DNA of 64,000 nt from UBA1858 sp045106935 (GTDB lineage Bacteria; Pseudomonadota; Gammaproteobacteria; UBA4575). The DNA lies in contig JBGCFN010000036.1 in the NCBI GenBank assembly GCA_045106935.1, forward strand, positions 34,379 to 98,378, read 5' to 3'. Shown here in pieces: positions 8,203 through 16,138 of this stretch; position 1 is the stretch's first letter; each line of letters opens with the position of its first letter. Below the pieces are notes generated by a model. That model did no database searches. It saw only the letters and a program-made list of their open reading frames with translations, and was not told the origin of the DNA. The position numbers and the translations under genes are program-made.

Positions 8203-9030
8203 ATGGATAATAATTTTCTAGGATTTGGCGTAGGCTTGCGCACCGATCATTATCAGCATGTGGTCGACAACCAACCCGATGTTGATTGGTTTGAAGTGAT
8301 CTCCGAAAACTTTATGGTCGCGGGTGGCAAACCTAAATATTTTCTTCACAAGGTAAGAGAGCACTACCCTGTTGTAATGCATGGCGTATCTATGTCTATC
8401 GCTAGCACCGATCCATTAAACATGGATTATTTGAAAAAATTAAAAACGTTATCTTCTGAAGTACAACCAGAATGGGTATCTGATCACCTGTGCTGGACTG
8501 GCGCAGAAGGATTAAACAGTCATGACTTATTACCTGTTCCCTACAATGATGAAGTAATCACACACATTGTTGACCGTGTACAACAAGTACAAGAAATATT
8601 AGGAAGGGCATTAGTCCTTGAAAATGTCTCTAGCTATCTCACTTATAATCAATCAGAGATGGAAGAATGGGAATTCATTAATGCTATCGCTGATCGTTCT
8701 GGCTGCAAAATACTCCTAGACATTAACAACATATATGTCAGCTCACGCAATCATGATTTTTGCGCGCAAACATTTTTACACGCTATCAAGCCAGAACATA
8801 TTCAACAATTTCATTTAGCTGGACATAGTGATTATGGAGACTATGTAATTGATACTCATGATCATGATGTCCCGCCTGCTGTATGGGACTTGTATGCCGA
8901 TGCAATTAAGAAGTTTGGCTTAATCAGTACATTAATTGAAAGAGATGACAATATTCCACCTTTTGAAGATCTGCATTCTGAAATGCAACATGCTCGTGAT
9001 ATTGCACAACAAACCTTAGCCACCGTTTAG
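8203..9030 (+). CDS. bufB: MNIO (DUF692) multinuclear iron oxidative enzyme, bufferin maturase
   Basis: TIM-barrel-like iron enzyme (275 aa) of the DUF692/MNIO family, which modifies cysteines of ribosomal peptides using O2; in bufferins and related peptides the products are thiooxazole-type heterocycles. Conserved metal-ligand regions are visible in order: FEVISENF near residue 26, MHGVSMSI near 60, SDHLCW near 94, VLENVSSY near 138, LLDINNIYV near 172, HLAGH near 203, DTHDHDV near 217 and ERDDNIPP near 246. It sits between its putative substrate gene and a DUF2063 partner, five bases from the latter. The Shine-Dalgarno is weak (AAAG), consistent with lower expression than the precursor. Confidence 0.93.
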   Translation: MDNNFLGFGVGLRTDHYQHVVDNQPDVDWFEVISENFMVAGGKPKYFLHKVREHYPVVMHGVSMSIASTDPLNMDYLKKLKTLSSEVQPEWVSDHLCWTGAEGLNSHDLLPVPYNDEVITHIVDRVQQVQEILGRALVLENVSSYLTYNQSEMEEWEFINAIADRSGCKILLDINNIYVSSRNHDFCAQTFLHAIKPEHIQQFHLAGHSDYGDYVIDTHDHDVPPAVWDLYADAIKKFGLISTLIERDDNIPPFEDLHSEMQHARDIAQQTLATV

Positions 9031-9035
9031 GCACT

Positions 9036-9818
9036 ATGATGCAAGACTTGCGTCTCTTACAGTCAGATTTAATTAATTTTCTTATTCGTAAGAAAGGCAG
9101 AGTTGATGGTTACATTACTGACGGTGGACCTATAGATAAACAAACTCGTCTCGATATTTATAGCAATGCTTACGCACTGCGCTTGAGAGGTGTGATTGAT
9201 ACTGACCATGAGATCTTGAGTTATTATCTGGGTGATGAATTATTTGATCAATTAGTTGATGGCTATATTCAGACCTACCCCTCTAATCACACTTCTTTAA
9301 GAGATTATTGCAGTAATATCCCAAATTACTTAGAAACAAATGCTCCGTTTAAAGATCATCCAATCATTGCTGAACTAGCACGTTTTGAACAAACCTTATT
9401 ATTTGCTTTTGACGCCAATGATGCAGACACTTCAAATATGCTGGATCTAAATAAGCTATCGCTTGAAGATTGGCCTAATATTAAAATTCGTTTTCATCCA
9501 AGCATGCAACTGTTCGAATGCAGCTACAATTGCGTTGATACTTGGCAAGCACTTAAAAAACAGACAACGCCACCAGCCGCACAAAAAATTGAGTATGCCG
9601 CTTGGGCAGTGTGGCGGAATAAACAAAAAATAACTGAATTCAGATCTCTTGATATTAGTGAGCTAACATCAATCAAAACTTTTTTGAAAGGCGGGTCTTT
9701 AAGCGACGTGTGTGAGCAACTTCTCTTACATCATCCTGAAGACGAAGTGAGCAAAGTGGCTGTGACTTATTTATCAGACTGGCTAAACCGCCATCAAGTT
9801 TCTTTAATTATCACCTAA
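9036..9818 (+). CDS. bufC: DUF2063 partner protein of the MNIO enzyme
   Basis: A 260-aa protein whose N-terminal part (residues about 5-95) is the DUF2063 domain, recognisable from RLDIYSNAYALRLRGV, LGDELFDQLVDGYI and YPSNHTSLRDYCSNIPNYL. In bufferin and other MNIO systems this type of subunit binds the precursor and presents it to the DUF692 enzyme. The C-terminal half is a less conserved domain. It starts five bases after bufB and is certainly co-transcribed with it. No DoxX-like bufD follows; the operon ends here, facing the convergent chelatase gene eight bases away. Confidence 0.9.
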   Translation: MMQDLRLLQSDLINFLIRKKGRVDGYITDGGPIDKQTRLDIYSNAYALRLRGVIDTDHEILSYYLGDELFDQLVDGYIQTYPSNHTSLRDYCSNIPNYLETNAPFKDHPIIAELARFEQTLLFAFDANDADTSNMLDLNKLSLEDWPNIKIRFHPSMQLFECSYNCVDTWQALKKQTTPPAAQKIEYAAWAVWRNKQKITEFRSLDISELTSIKTFLKGGSLSDVCEQLLLHHPEDEVSKVAVTYLSDWLNRHQVSLIIT

Positions 9819-9826
9819 CAAATAAA

Positions 9827-10198
9827 CTATTTATTTTCCTGCTCTGAAATTGCAACGAGCACGTCTATCATTTCTGCCGCTTCACCAATATATGGTGCGA
9901 TATGTATCTTCACGTTATCGTACTCTTTTTGCTTTAGGTTCACGATTTCTGGAACGTCTTCATGAACATGACGACCTGCAGACAAAAAATATGGTAGCAC
10001 TGTGACATCTGTTGCTCCATTTTGCACCAGGCTATCAATACCCTCGGGAATAGAAGGTTCTGCCAATTCTAAGAAGGCATGGGATATATGAGCATAATTT
10101 CCTTTTACTTTTTCGCCCAACGACTTCGCTACCACGGCAATTTCTGCATTGGACTCTGCTCGGCGACTACCATGTGCAACTAATAACAATGATTTCAT
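9827..10198 (-). CDS. cbiX: Short CbiX/SirB-type sirohydrochlorin chelatase
   Basis: Single-domain chelatase (123 aa), the short form of the CbiX family, which is thought to act as a homodimer and insert Fe2+ or Co2+ into sirohydrochlorin for siroheme or cobalamin. Hallmarks are LLVAHGSRRAESN at residues 5-17, with the metal-binding His9, and PYFLSAGRHVHEDVP near residues 69-83, with further His ligands. Siroheme is the cofactor of sulfite and nitrite reductases, which fits an organism with sulfur metabolism (sat lies 3 kb away), but no such reductase is in the window. It is convergent with the bufferin-like operon. Confidence 0.88.
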   Translation of the reverse strand: MKSLLLVAHGSRRAESNAEIAVVAKSLGEKVKGNYAHISHAFLELAEPSIPEGIDSLVQNGATDVTVLPYFLSAGRHVHEDVPEIVNLKQKEYDNVKIHIAPYIGEAAEMIDVLVAISEQENK

Positions 10199-10310
10199 AA
10201 ATTTATAGCCTGTAGATGTAGAAATGATTCAATGAAGACATTCAATCATCTGGACGCTTGTGGGACAAGCTTAAGATTAGTCTTAGTTATACAGAAGATA
10301 AACAGTGGGC

Positions 10311-10344
10311 ATAAAAAAACCCGCAGTAATAAATTACTGCGGGT
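10311..10344 (-). terminator. Rho-independent terminator on the minus strand
   Basis: ACCCGCAGTAAT (10319-10330) and ATTACTGCGGGT (10333-10344) form a perfect inverted repeat. Read on the minus strand the stem is followed by seven T, so it ends a transcript coming from the PilZ gene or from the 10345-10451 interval. Confidence 0.85.
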
Positions 10345-10352
10345 CAGCTTCA

Positions 10353-10429
10353 GAAGGAGAGAAACTACGGTATTAATTATAGATTGAAGGAGAGAAATTA
10401 CTTTACCCATTATCGGTCGAAAACGACCG
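10353..10429. repeat. Direct repeat and hairpin in the PilZ 3-prime region
   Basis: The 12-mer GAAGGAGAGAAA occurs at 10353-10364 and again at 10386-10397. It is followed by the hairpin CGGTCG-AAAA-CGACCG at 10414-10429. Together with the terminator at 10311-10344 this makes the 253-base gap unusually structured. No protein gene is convincing here. Confidence 0.5.
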
Positions 10430-10451
10430 TTTATGAGGTTTCAGAGATATT

Positions 10452-10772
10452 TTATCTAATACTAGCGGAACTGGCGTTATTCGCCTCACCTCGACGTAAT
10501 TGATCGGCCTTATAAGTGACCATCGCCACACCCTCATTATCTATTCTGATGACAATGCCAGACATTCTTTGCATATCTCGAATAGTGCCGTTTTCACGCA
10601 CTATAATGACTTCTACGCGTCGTCCTTTCTGCAAATCATGCTCGGCAGGCAACTCTATAAATAAGCCACCATCGCTGAAATTCCCTTGTTTTGATTTCAA
10701 CGTGGGTTTTCCTGTACGCTTTATAATCACTTCACCGTCAATCGGTTCGCGTGGGCTACGTGGATAATGCAT
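10452..10772 (-). CDS. PilZ-domain protein
   Basis: Single PilZ domain (106 aa), a family that senses cyclic di-GMP. The second binding motif is complete as NFSDGG near residues 31-36 (D/N-x-S-x-x-G). The first motif is off consensus: the N-terminus has RSPR (residues 5-8), one residue shorter than RxxxR, so ligand binding is not certain. The family includes flagellar brakes (YcgR class), pilus and alginate regulators; nothing in its immediate surroundings decides between them. It is monocistronic with a strong terminator about 107 bases downstream. Confidence 0.85.
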   Translation of the reverse strand: MHYPRSPREPIDGEVIIKRTGKPTLKSKQGNFSDGGLFIELPAEHDLQKGRRVEVIIVRENGTIRDMQRMSGIVIRIDNEGVAMVTYKADQLRRGEANNASSASIR

Positions 10773-10936
10773 ATAAAATTCCGGTTATTATGTCTATATA
10801 AGCCAATTTCACCCTTTAGCAGGGTCTACTCACAGGCTACTATAATTACTCAATGAGACCGTTGATATTCCGATAATACTCCCAGAAACAAGCTTATTCG
10901 GTCAGCCACACACAGCCGGAATATTGAGGATAGTGT

Positions 10937-11236
10937 CTAAGCTTCCAACCACTGTCTAAAGGCTTTCCAGCCAGAATCTAGAATCTCGATGCCATGACGA
11001 TCAGCACTTGAAAAATGGCGCCGAGTAATCAAAAAACTCACATAGGGAATTTGATAAAACAGGACGGCCAGCAACATGAAAGCTGCACCAATCCAAAATG
11101 AAGCGTTTTCTAGTGTGACTGTTTGGGTATACCAAAAATATGCTGACACAACGATTAGAATGACAACTAAACTAACCGTAATGGAACGATTAGTGGCTAA
11201 AAAATAGTTTTTTACGTCTGTGGCAGTGTTGGTCAT
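10937..11236 (-). CDS. Small two-helix membrane protein of unknown function
   Basis: From the ATG at 11236 it is 99 aa. Two hydrophobic stretches, centred near residues 20-37 and 46-66, are separated by a short polar loop and followed by a charged C-terminal tail (RRHFSSADRHGIEILDSGWKAFRQWLEA region). An in-frame TTG eleven codons upstream is possible; neither start has a visible ribosome binding site. I do not recognise the family. It is divergent from the msrB gene. Confidence 0.6.
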   Translation of the reverse strand: MTNTATDVKNYFLATNRSITVSLVVILIVVSAYFWYTQTVTLENASFWIGAAFMLLAVLFYQIPYVSFLITRRHFSSADRHGIEILDSGWKAFRQWLEA

Positions 11237-11350
11237 AGTGTTTGCTGCAAGTGCACAAAGTTTGTTCAATATAGTATTCTAACGAACTTGTAAGATTACA
11301 CTATATATCTTTGGTCTAATGTTTATTAACGTTGTTATATTTAGTGTCGT

Positions 11351-11857
11351 ATGAATTTATCTAAATCACGAAGAAATTTTTTGTTAGCTGTAGTGGGCTT
11401 TGCTGGTTTTGTATACTTACAAATACTGTCCGGTAAGAGCAAACAATTGTATACCGCAGCAAGCGACATAAAAGTATTAGAGCTTAGTGATAAAGAATGG
11501 CAACAAAAACTATCTGAAAACGCTTATTACGTTCTAAGAAAAGGTAAAACTGAAGTTCGTCGATCAAGCCCCTTAAACAAGGAATGGAGAACTGGTGTTT
11601 ACTTATGTCAAGGCTGCGATTTGGACTTATTCAATTCAGAAATGAAGTATGAGAGCCACACAGGTTGGCCTAGTTTTAATGATCATATCCATGGCCACCT
11701 AGTGACCTATACGGACTTATCAGCTATACCTCCCCAAAGAGCTTATAAATGTGCACGCTGTGGTGGACATCATGGGCATTTATTTATGGATGGGCCTTTA
11801 CCTAAAGGAGAACGTTGGTGTAACAATGGGGTTGCGTTACGCTTTGTGGCTACTTGA
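11351..11857 (+). CDS. msrB: Peptide methionine-R-sulfoxide reductase MsrB, exported form
   Basis: Reduces methionine-R-sulfoxide in proteins. Residues 1-30 look like a Tat signal: SRRNFLL (5-11) matches the twin-arginine motif and a hydrophobic stretch follows; it may remain as a membrane anchor. The mature MsrB domain has the two zinc pairs (CQGC near residue 93 and CARCGGHHGHLF near residue 139), the substrate motif HTGWPSF near 107 and the catalytic Cys in GERWCNNGVALRF near residue 157. Export would place it in the periplasm or at the membrane, where oxidative or copper damage to methionine occurs, close to the bufferin-like operon. Confidence 0.9.
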   Translation: MNLSKSRRNFLLAVVGFAGFVYLQILSGKSKQLYTAASDIKVLELSDKEWQQKLSENAYYVLRKGKTEVRRSSPLNKEWRTGVYLCQGCDLDLFNSEMKYESHTGWPSFNDHIHGHLVTYTDLSAIPPQRAYKCARCGGHHGHLFMDGPLPKGERWCNNGVALRFVAT

Positions 11858-11903
11858 ATATGTGAGTGAACTTCAAGAAATGGAAGTTATTGGTTTGATA
11901 CTA

Positions 11904-12098
11904 TTAACTAGTGACGAACATGACTAGTAAACCTAGACTGACCACTAGGTAAATGCTTAAGCCAAACGTTAGCTTGTTACGTTTTTGTTGATCAACTATC
12001 AATGCACCAGACTTCAGCTCTTGAGAACGCTCGAAGCCACTAAACATGACGAGTAATCCGGCAAACCAAGCAACGATGACCGCACTTGTTAACAACAT
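11904..12098 (-). CDS. Small membrane protein, two predicted helices
   Basis: A 64-aa protein with a hydrophobic N-terminal helix (residues 2-20), a charged middle (about 23-41, including DQQKRNK) and a second helix (45-62). AGGGGA about four bases before the ATG is a good Shine-Dalgarno, which supports it as a real gene. The family is not recognised. It is convergent with msrB and is followed upstream by a long non-coding region. Confidence 0.62.
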   Translation of the reverse strand: MLLTSAVIVAWFAGLLVMFSGFERSQELKSGALIVDQQKRNKLTFGLSIYLVVSLGLLVMFVTS

Positions 12099-12747
12099 AA
12101 AATCCCCTGCTTTAACTACGTTAAATTACGCATTTAGATTATCATAGCGCCCCAAAAGGCAATGTGATCGGATTAACGTTTTCTACTTAGTTTTTAGATA
12201 GATAGAAGAGTTCATAGCAACTAATTATAGGATAAAATACGCCAAAATTTTCGTATCTTATTAATAGATGGTGAGTTTTTCTTGGCAAACAATCAATGTA
12301 ATATTTCAATCAAAAAATTAATTAATTTATGAAACATATAAATATGAAAATTGATTCAATCATTCACACATACGCGAGCACAATTAAATACACTTTAAAT
12401 CAGGCAAAATATTTCCGTCATAACTCACAATAGCGGAGTTCGCATCATAAAATATTCTGTTGTCACCGATGACTGAGAGATGAGTAACTTGGTCAATGCT
12501 TAGCCTCTGATTTTCATACAGTTCTTAGCAACCACTCGTATCTGTCATTAATCAAGTTCTAGTCACGGCAATATGAGCATCATTAGATCCATTGAAACAG
12601 CCAATCTAACGACAGAATGAGGTCAATTGGCTGACTAAGTTTGCCTATAATTGCGTTAGTGATACTATCCCCCACGTTATCGATTCATCTATAAATATAG
12701 ATAAAAAATAATAATAACGACATAAATTAAACCAAAAGGAGTATGCG
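12099..12747. other. 649-base non-coding region upstream of sat
   Basis: AT-rich and without a credible gene on either strand. A perfect TATAAT at 12646-12651, about 97 bases before the sat start, is the best promoter candidate, but its -35 partner (TCAATT, 12623-12628) is poor. AAGGAG just upstream of the sat ATG is its ribosome binding site. Nothing else recognisable. Confidence 0.4.
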
Positions 12748-13932
12748 ATGATTAAACCGCATGGAGGTGACAAACTCACCCCACTATACGTGGAAAACGA
12801 TGAGCAACGCGCAGCATTACTAACAGAAGCAGAGACGCTACCCAAGTTACTTGTCAATTCTGCCACCGCTGCGAATGCAGTGATGCTTGGCGCCGGATAT
12901 TTCACTCCATTAGCGGGATACATGACTAAAGCAGATGCCATTTCAGTTGCCAATACTATGCATACTAGTAGCGGTCTTTTCTGGCCGACTCCTGTATTAA
13001 ACTTATGTAAAGATGTATCTGAAATTAGCGGGCATAATCGAATTGCGTTACTCGATCCAAATGTCGATGGTAATCCAGTCGTTGCTATTCAAACGGTCGA
13101 AGCGATTGAAGAGCTTAGTCAAGACGAGTTAGATTTAATCACCGAAAAGGTCTACGCGACAAAAGATCCAGACCATCCAGGTGTTGCAACGTTTACTTCA
13201 CTCGGTAATAAAGTAGTGTCCGGGCCTATCGAAGTACTGAACTACAGTTATTTTGAAACAGAATTTCCTGGCACATTTAGAACGGCCGTGCAGATTCGTG
13301 CTGAAATTGAAGAGCGTGGTTGGAAAAAAACTGTTGCCTTCCAGACTCGAAACCCTATGCATCGTGCTCACGAAGAATTATGCAAGATGGCTCAAGAGTC
13401 TACCAATGCTGACGGTGTTCTCATCCATATGTTGTTAGGACAATTAAAACCTGGCGATATTCCTGCTCCAGTACGTGATGCCGCTATTCGTAAGATGGTC
13501 GAATTATATTTCCCACCTAACACGGTCATGATCACTGGCTATGGATTCGACATGCTTTACGCCGGCCCTAGAGAGGGAGTTCTGCATGCAGTATTCAGAC
13601 AAAATTGTGGCTGCACTCATTTCATTATTGGTCGCGATCATGCCGGCGTGGGTGATTACTATGGTGCGTTTGATGCACAAACAATTTTTGATGATCAAGT
13701 ACCTGAAGGCGCTTTAGAGATTGAAATATTCAATGCTGATCATACTGCTTATTCTAAGAAATTAGATAAAGTTGTCATGATGCGAGATGCCCCTGATCAC
13801 AGCAAAGAAGATTTTGTATTGCTTTCTGGTACCAAGGTGCGTGAAATGTTAGCTGCAGGTGAAGATCTTCCAAAGGAGTTTGCAAGACCCGAGGTGGCTA
13901 AGATATTAATGGAGCATTATCAAAATAGTTAA
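12748..13932 (+). CDS. sat: ATP sulfurylase (sulfate adenylyltransferase), Sat type
   Basis: Homo-oligomeric Sat enzyme (394 aa), not the CysDN type. It interconverts sulfate plus ATP with APS plus pyrophosphate. The nucleotide-binding motif is QTRNPMHRAHEE near residues 199-210 and the second motif is GRDHAGVGDYYG near residues 298-309; no APS-kinase extension follows. In sulfur-oxidising Gammaproteobacteria this form runs in reverse, making ATP from APS, and elsewhere it serves assimilation or sulfate reduction. No aprAB, dsr or cys genes are adjacent, so direction is inference. It is monocistronic, with AAGGAG before the start and a strong terminator after the stop. Confidence 0.95.
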   Translation: MIKPHGGDKLTPLYVENDEQRAALLTEAETLPKLLVNSATAANAVMLGAGYFTPLAGYMTKADAISVANTMHTSSGLFWPTPVLNLCKDVSEISGHNRIALLDPNVDGNPVVAIQTVEAIEELSQDELDLITEKVYATKDPDHPGVATFTSLGNKVVSGPIEVLNYSYFETEFPGTFRTAVQIRAEIEERGWKKTVAFQTRNPMHRAHEELCKMAQESTNADGVLIHMLLGQLKPGDIPAPVRDAAIRKMVELYFPPNTVMITGYGFDMLYAGPREGVLHAVFRQNCGCTHFIIGRDHAGVGDYYGAFDAQTIFDDQVPEGALEIEIFNADHTAYSKKLDKVVMMRDAPDHSKEDFVLLSGTKVREMLAAGEDLPKEFARPEVAKILMEHYQNS

Positions 13933-13940
13933 CCCATAAA

Positions 13941-13978
13941 AAAAGGCGCATCTGAAAAAGATGCGCCTTTTAATTTTT
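13941..13978 (+). terminator. Bidirectional terminator after sat
   Basis: AAAAGGCGCATCT (13941-13953) pairs with AGATGCGCCTTTT (13959-13971) around a GAAAA-type loop and is followed by further T. The A-run on the left lets it also stop the convergent anti-sigma operon ending at 13988. Confidence 0.92.
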
Positions 13979-13987
13979 ACTGCCTTT

Positions 13988-14695
13988 TTAAATAAAGGTC
14001 ATCAAAGAAGAATTTAACTTTGCTTCAAATATCTTTAAGGATTCTTCATCTTCAGATAATAGCGCTAATGTCCCCTTATTAGTGCCCAATAAAACACCTT
14101 TGAAAAAATGATCGCTAAAGTGAATATTCTTTTCACCATCTAAAGCTTCAGGGAAAACTATCAAGGTAACTGGTGCATTCTCACCTGCAAAAACAATATG
14201 CACACCGACTTTATCTTGAATCACACAATTTCCTGCATGCGTCGCATAACCGATATTTTCATCTGCTCGCACACCATGAGGTTTCAGCAACTGATTTAAG
14301 CTTTCTAAAGTGACATGGCCTTTGTCCTCCAACACCCACAACTCTTCATGTGCATGCTCCAAAATTACATCGGCAATAGCTGGAGATGTATTAAATGTGG
14401 ATACAATCGACACTGCAAACACCAACATGACACTGGCTGCAATTGCACTCCAACGATATTTTTGGACGCCAGTTTTTTTCTTATGCAGATTATGCTCAAC
14501 CAAAATGCGAGACGCTAAGCCTTCTGGCACATCTACGTCGACAGCTTTCTTAAGTACTGAATTAAACTTAAGCTGTTTCTCATAAAAAGATTTACACGTT
14601 GAGCAATTTGAAAGGTGCTGAACAAACGCCGCATCCTTGTCTTTAATGTCAGTTGTTATTTTGCGTCTTGCCGCTAAACAGTTCATATCATCCAT
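13988..14695 (-). CDS. Membrane anti-sigma factor, DUF3379-like
   Basis: A 235-aa protein with a cytoplasmic N-terminus carrying an H-x3-C-x2-C zinc-type anti-sigma motif (HLSNCSTC near residues 27-34), one membrane helix near residues 83-101 and a periplasmic C-terminal domain with one Cys (GNCVIQD). This layout fits anti-sigma factors paired with ECF sigma factors, and the family looks like DUF3379. It begins two bases after the sigma gene ends, so translation is probably coupled. The periplasmic domain would be the sensor; the signal is unknown. Confidence 0.85.
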   Translation of the reverse strand: MDDMNCLAARRKITTDIKDKDAAFVQHLSNCSTCKSFYEKQLKFNSVLKKAVDVDVPEGLASRILVEHNLHKKKTGVQKYRWSAIAASVMLVFAVSIVSTFNTSPAIADVILEHAHEELWVLEDKGHVTLESLNQLLKPHGVRADENIGYATHAGNCVIQDKVGVHIVFAGENAPVTLIVFPEALDGEKNIHFSDHFFKGVLLGTNKGTLALLSEDEESLKIFEAKLNSSLMTFI

Positions 14696-14697
14696 AA

Positions 14698-15255
14698 CTA
14701 AATTGAGACCTCTTGAGTCTCGTCCTCTTCCAATAACTTTCTTAATTTCTGTCTGGCTCTAAAGACTCGCGTCATGACGGCACCAGGTTTAGCATCAATT
14801 ATCGTGGCAATTTCATTACAAGAATAGCCCCCAATAACTTGTAGCACCAATGGTTCAGCATAAGAGGCTGGTAACTGGCGTAAGGCTGCACGAACAGCCA
14901 TGTTATCTACATTGGCAAAATCATCTTCGACTGTCGCAAATACTTCGACCATTTCATCATCAAGCGTCGTTAATTCTGCTTGAGCACTTTTTTTCTCAAA
15001 ACGGCGAGCATTTTCACGCCGCAGTATCGTGAATAGCCAACTTTTTGCCGCTTTTGCATCGTTGAGAGAATCAATCGCTCGCCAAGCACGTAAAAATGTC
15101 TCTTGTACGAGGTCTTCAGCAATCGCCGCATCCTTACTCAACCAATATCCATAACGATAAAGATCTTTCGAATAGGCATGCACCATGGATTCAAATCCCT
15201 GCTCTTTTGTATTCATGTCTACTAGACCCAACTTTTCTGTACTTTCTTTCACCAT
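14698..15255 (-). CDS. ECF-type RNA polymerase sigma factor
   Basis: Sigma-70 family, extracytoplasmic-function class (185 aa). Region 2 spans about residues 22-90, with AEDLVQETFLRAWRAID near residues 46-62 that binds core enzyme and the -10 element; region 4 is near residues 120-178 with LPASYAEPLVLQVIGGYSCNEIA and the recognition helix KPGAVMTRVFRARQKLR. Regions 1.1 and 3 are absent. The first ATG was used; MNTKEQG thirteen codons later is an alternative. It is followed at once by its anti-sigma factor. The regulon is not visible; nearby redox and metal genes are possible targets. Confidence 0.92.
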   Translation of the reverse strand: MVKESTEKLGLVDMNTKEQGFESMVHAYSKDLYRYGYWLSKDAAIAEDLVQETFLRAWRAIDSLNDAKAAKSWLFTILRRENARRFEKKSAQAELTTLDDEMVEVFATVEDDFANVDNMAVRAALRQLPASYAEPLVLQVIGGYSCNEIATIIDAKPGAVMTRVFRARQKLRKLLEEDETQEVSI

Positions 15256-15471
15256 TTAAGCGATTTTATCGGTTAATTTCACATAAAATGACATAGTTAG
15301 CTTCCATTTGTAATAATTTTTACAGAATAAAGTCAATCGTACAGTGTTTATCTAGTACATCCAGACATTCTTGCTAGGTCCAGTTTCTTATACGTAGTAG
15401 AATTGCACAAGATAAAGTATGTGCTTAATATAGGCATAAATAATAACAGTATTTTAATTGAGGTATTTTTC

Positions 15472-15648
15472 ATGGTTTGCAATGTCGGTGATACAGAGAG
15501 AATGGCTAGAATTTTAGTTGGACTACTGATAATTGGGATAGGATTTGCACTCTCATCTTGGTGGGGAGTGATAGGAATCATACCCGTATTTACAGGAATA
15601 ACAGCTTGGTGTCCGGCCTATCTACCATTTAATATTTCTACCAAATAA
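15472..15648 (+). CDS. DUF2892 (YgaP-like transmembrane) protein
   Basis: A 58-aa membrane protein with N-terminal VGDTERMARILVG, the usual DUF2892 opening, then two hydrophobic segments (residues about 14-26 and 31-45) and a CP motif in AWCPAYLPF. DUF2892 is the membrane part found fused to rhodanese in YgaP or, as here, alone. GAGG about nine bases before the ATG at 15472 fixes this start; a longer open frame upstream lacks such support. Function unknown, but these proteins are often linked to sulfur or redox metabolism. Confidence 0.8.
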   Translation: MVCNVGDTERMARILVGLLIIGIGFALSSWWGVIGIIPVFTGITAWCPAYLPFNISTK

Positions 15649-15765
15649 TTGGATAGTTAAACTACCAGCAGGTTTGATAAAACATATTCAAAACAAATAA
15701 ATACACACCGCCCTGGTTAATCTTTAGGGCAATACATTGGAAGTAATAAAGCTTGGAGATTAGAC

Positions 15766-16080
15766 ATGTTTGGATTAGGTAAAAAGAAAGACTTCACTGC
15801 AACAATTGTTAACAGTGGACAAACTTTTGAAGTAAAGGGTGGCATTAATTTGTTGCAAGCTGCATTAAATGCTGGAATTGAATGGCCACATGATTGCCGT
15901 GTTGGCAGCTGTGGTTCATGCAGAGCAACGATCAAGAGCGGCAAAGTCAAAGCATTGAACGACTTTTCATATGTTCTTGATGGTGAGCAATTAAAAAGTG
16001 GAATGGTATTAGCTTGCCAATCCAGATTGCAAAGCGATATAGAAGTTGAAGTTGATTTCGAGCAAGGCTCAATAAACTAG
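15766..16080 (+). CDS. Plant-type 2Fe-2S ferredoxin
   Basis: Small electron carrier (104 aa) with the ferredoxin cluster ligands in the order C-x4-C-x2-C (CRVGSCGSC near residues 44-52) and a fourth Cys in LACQSR near residue 84. A short N-terminal extension (MFGLGKKKD) precedes the beta-grasp fold. Such stand-alone proteins donate electrons to oxygenases, reductases or assembly systems; the redox partner is not in the neighbourhood. GGAG upstream of the ATG supports the start. A 12-bp stem terminator follows. Confidence 0.9.
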   Translation: MFGLGKKKDFTATIVNSGQTFEVKGGINLLQAALNAGIEWPHDCRVGSCGSCRATIKSGKVKALNDFSYVLDGEQLKSGMVLACQSRLQSDIEVEVDFEQGSIN

Positions 16081-16091
16081 CACTAGATCAT

Positions 16092-16122
16092 ACAAGCACG
16101 AGTTTTTATAACTCGTGCTTGT
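16092..16122. terminator. Hairpin between ferredoxin and the convergent gene
   Basis: ACAAGCACGAGT (16092-16103) and ACTCGTGCTTGT (16111-16122) form a perfect 12-bp stem with a TTTTATA loop. No clear T-run follows on either strand, so termination efficiency is uncertain, but the position between convergent genes fits. Confidence 0.6.
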
Positions 16123-16138
16123 AAATCATGTTACACCC

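Noticed and set aside
10242..10406. Minus-strand frame of about 54 codons running through the PilZ terminator
   Set aside because: It would read straight through a strong terminator stem and T-run and has no ribosome binding site.
12329..12433. 34-codon frame in the sat upstream region
   Set aside because: No ribosome binding site and no recognisable feature; chance expectation in AT-rich sequence.
12645..12953. Open frame on the minus strand overlapping the start of sat
   Set aside because: Antisense to the conserved sat coding start, no ribosome binding site, no recognisable family.
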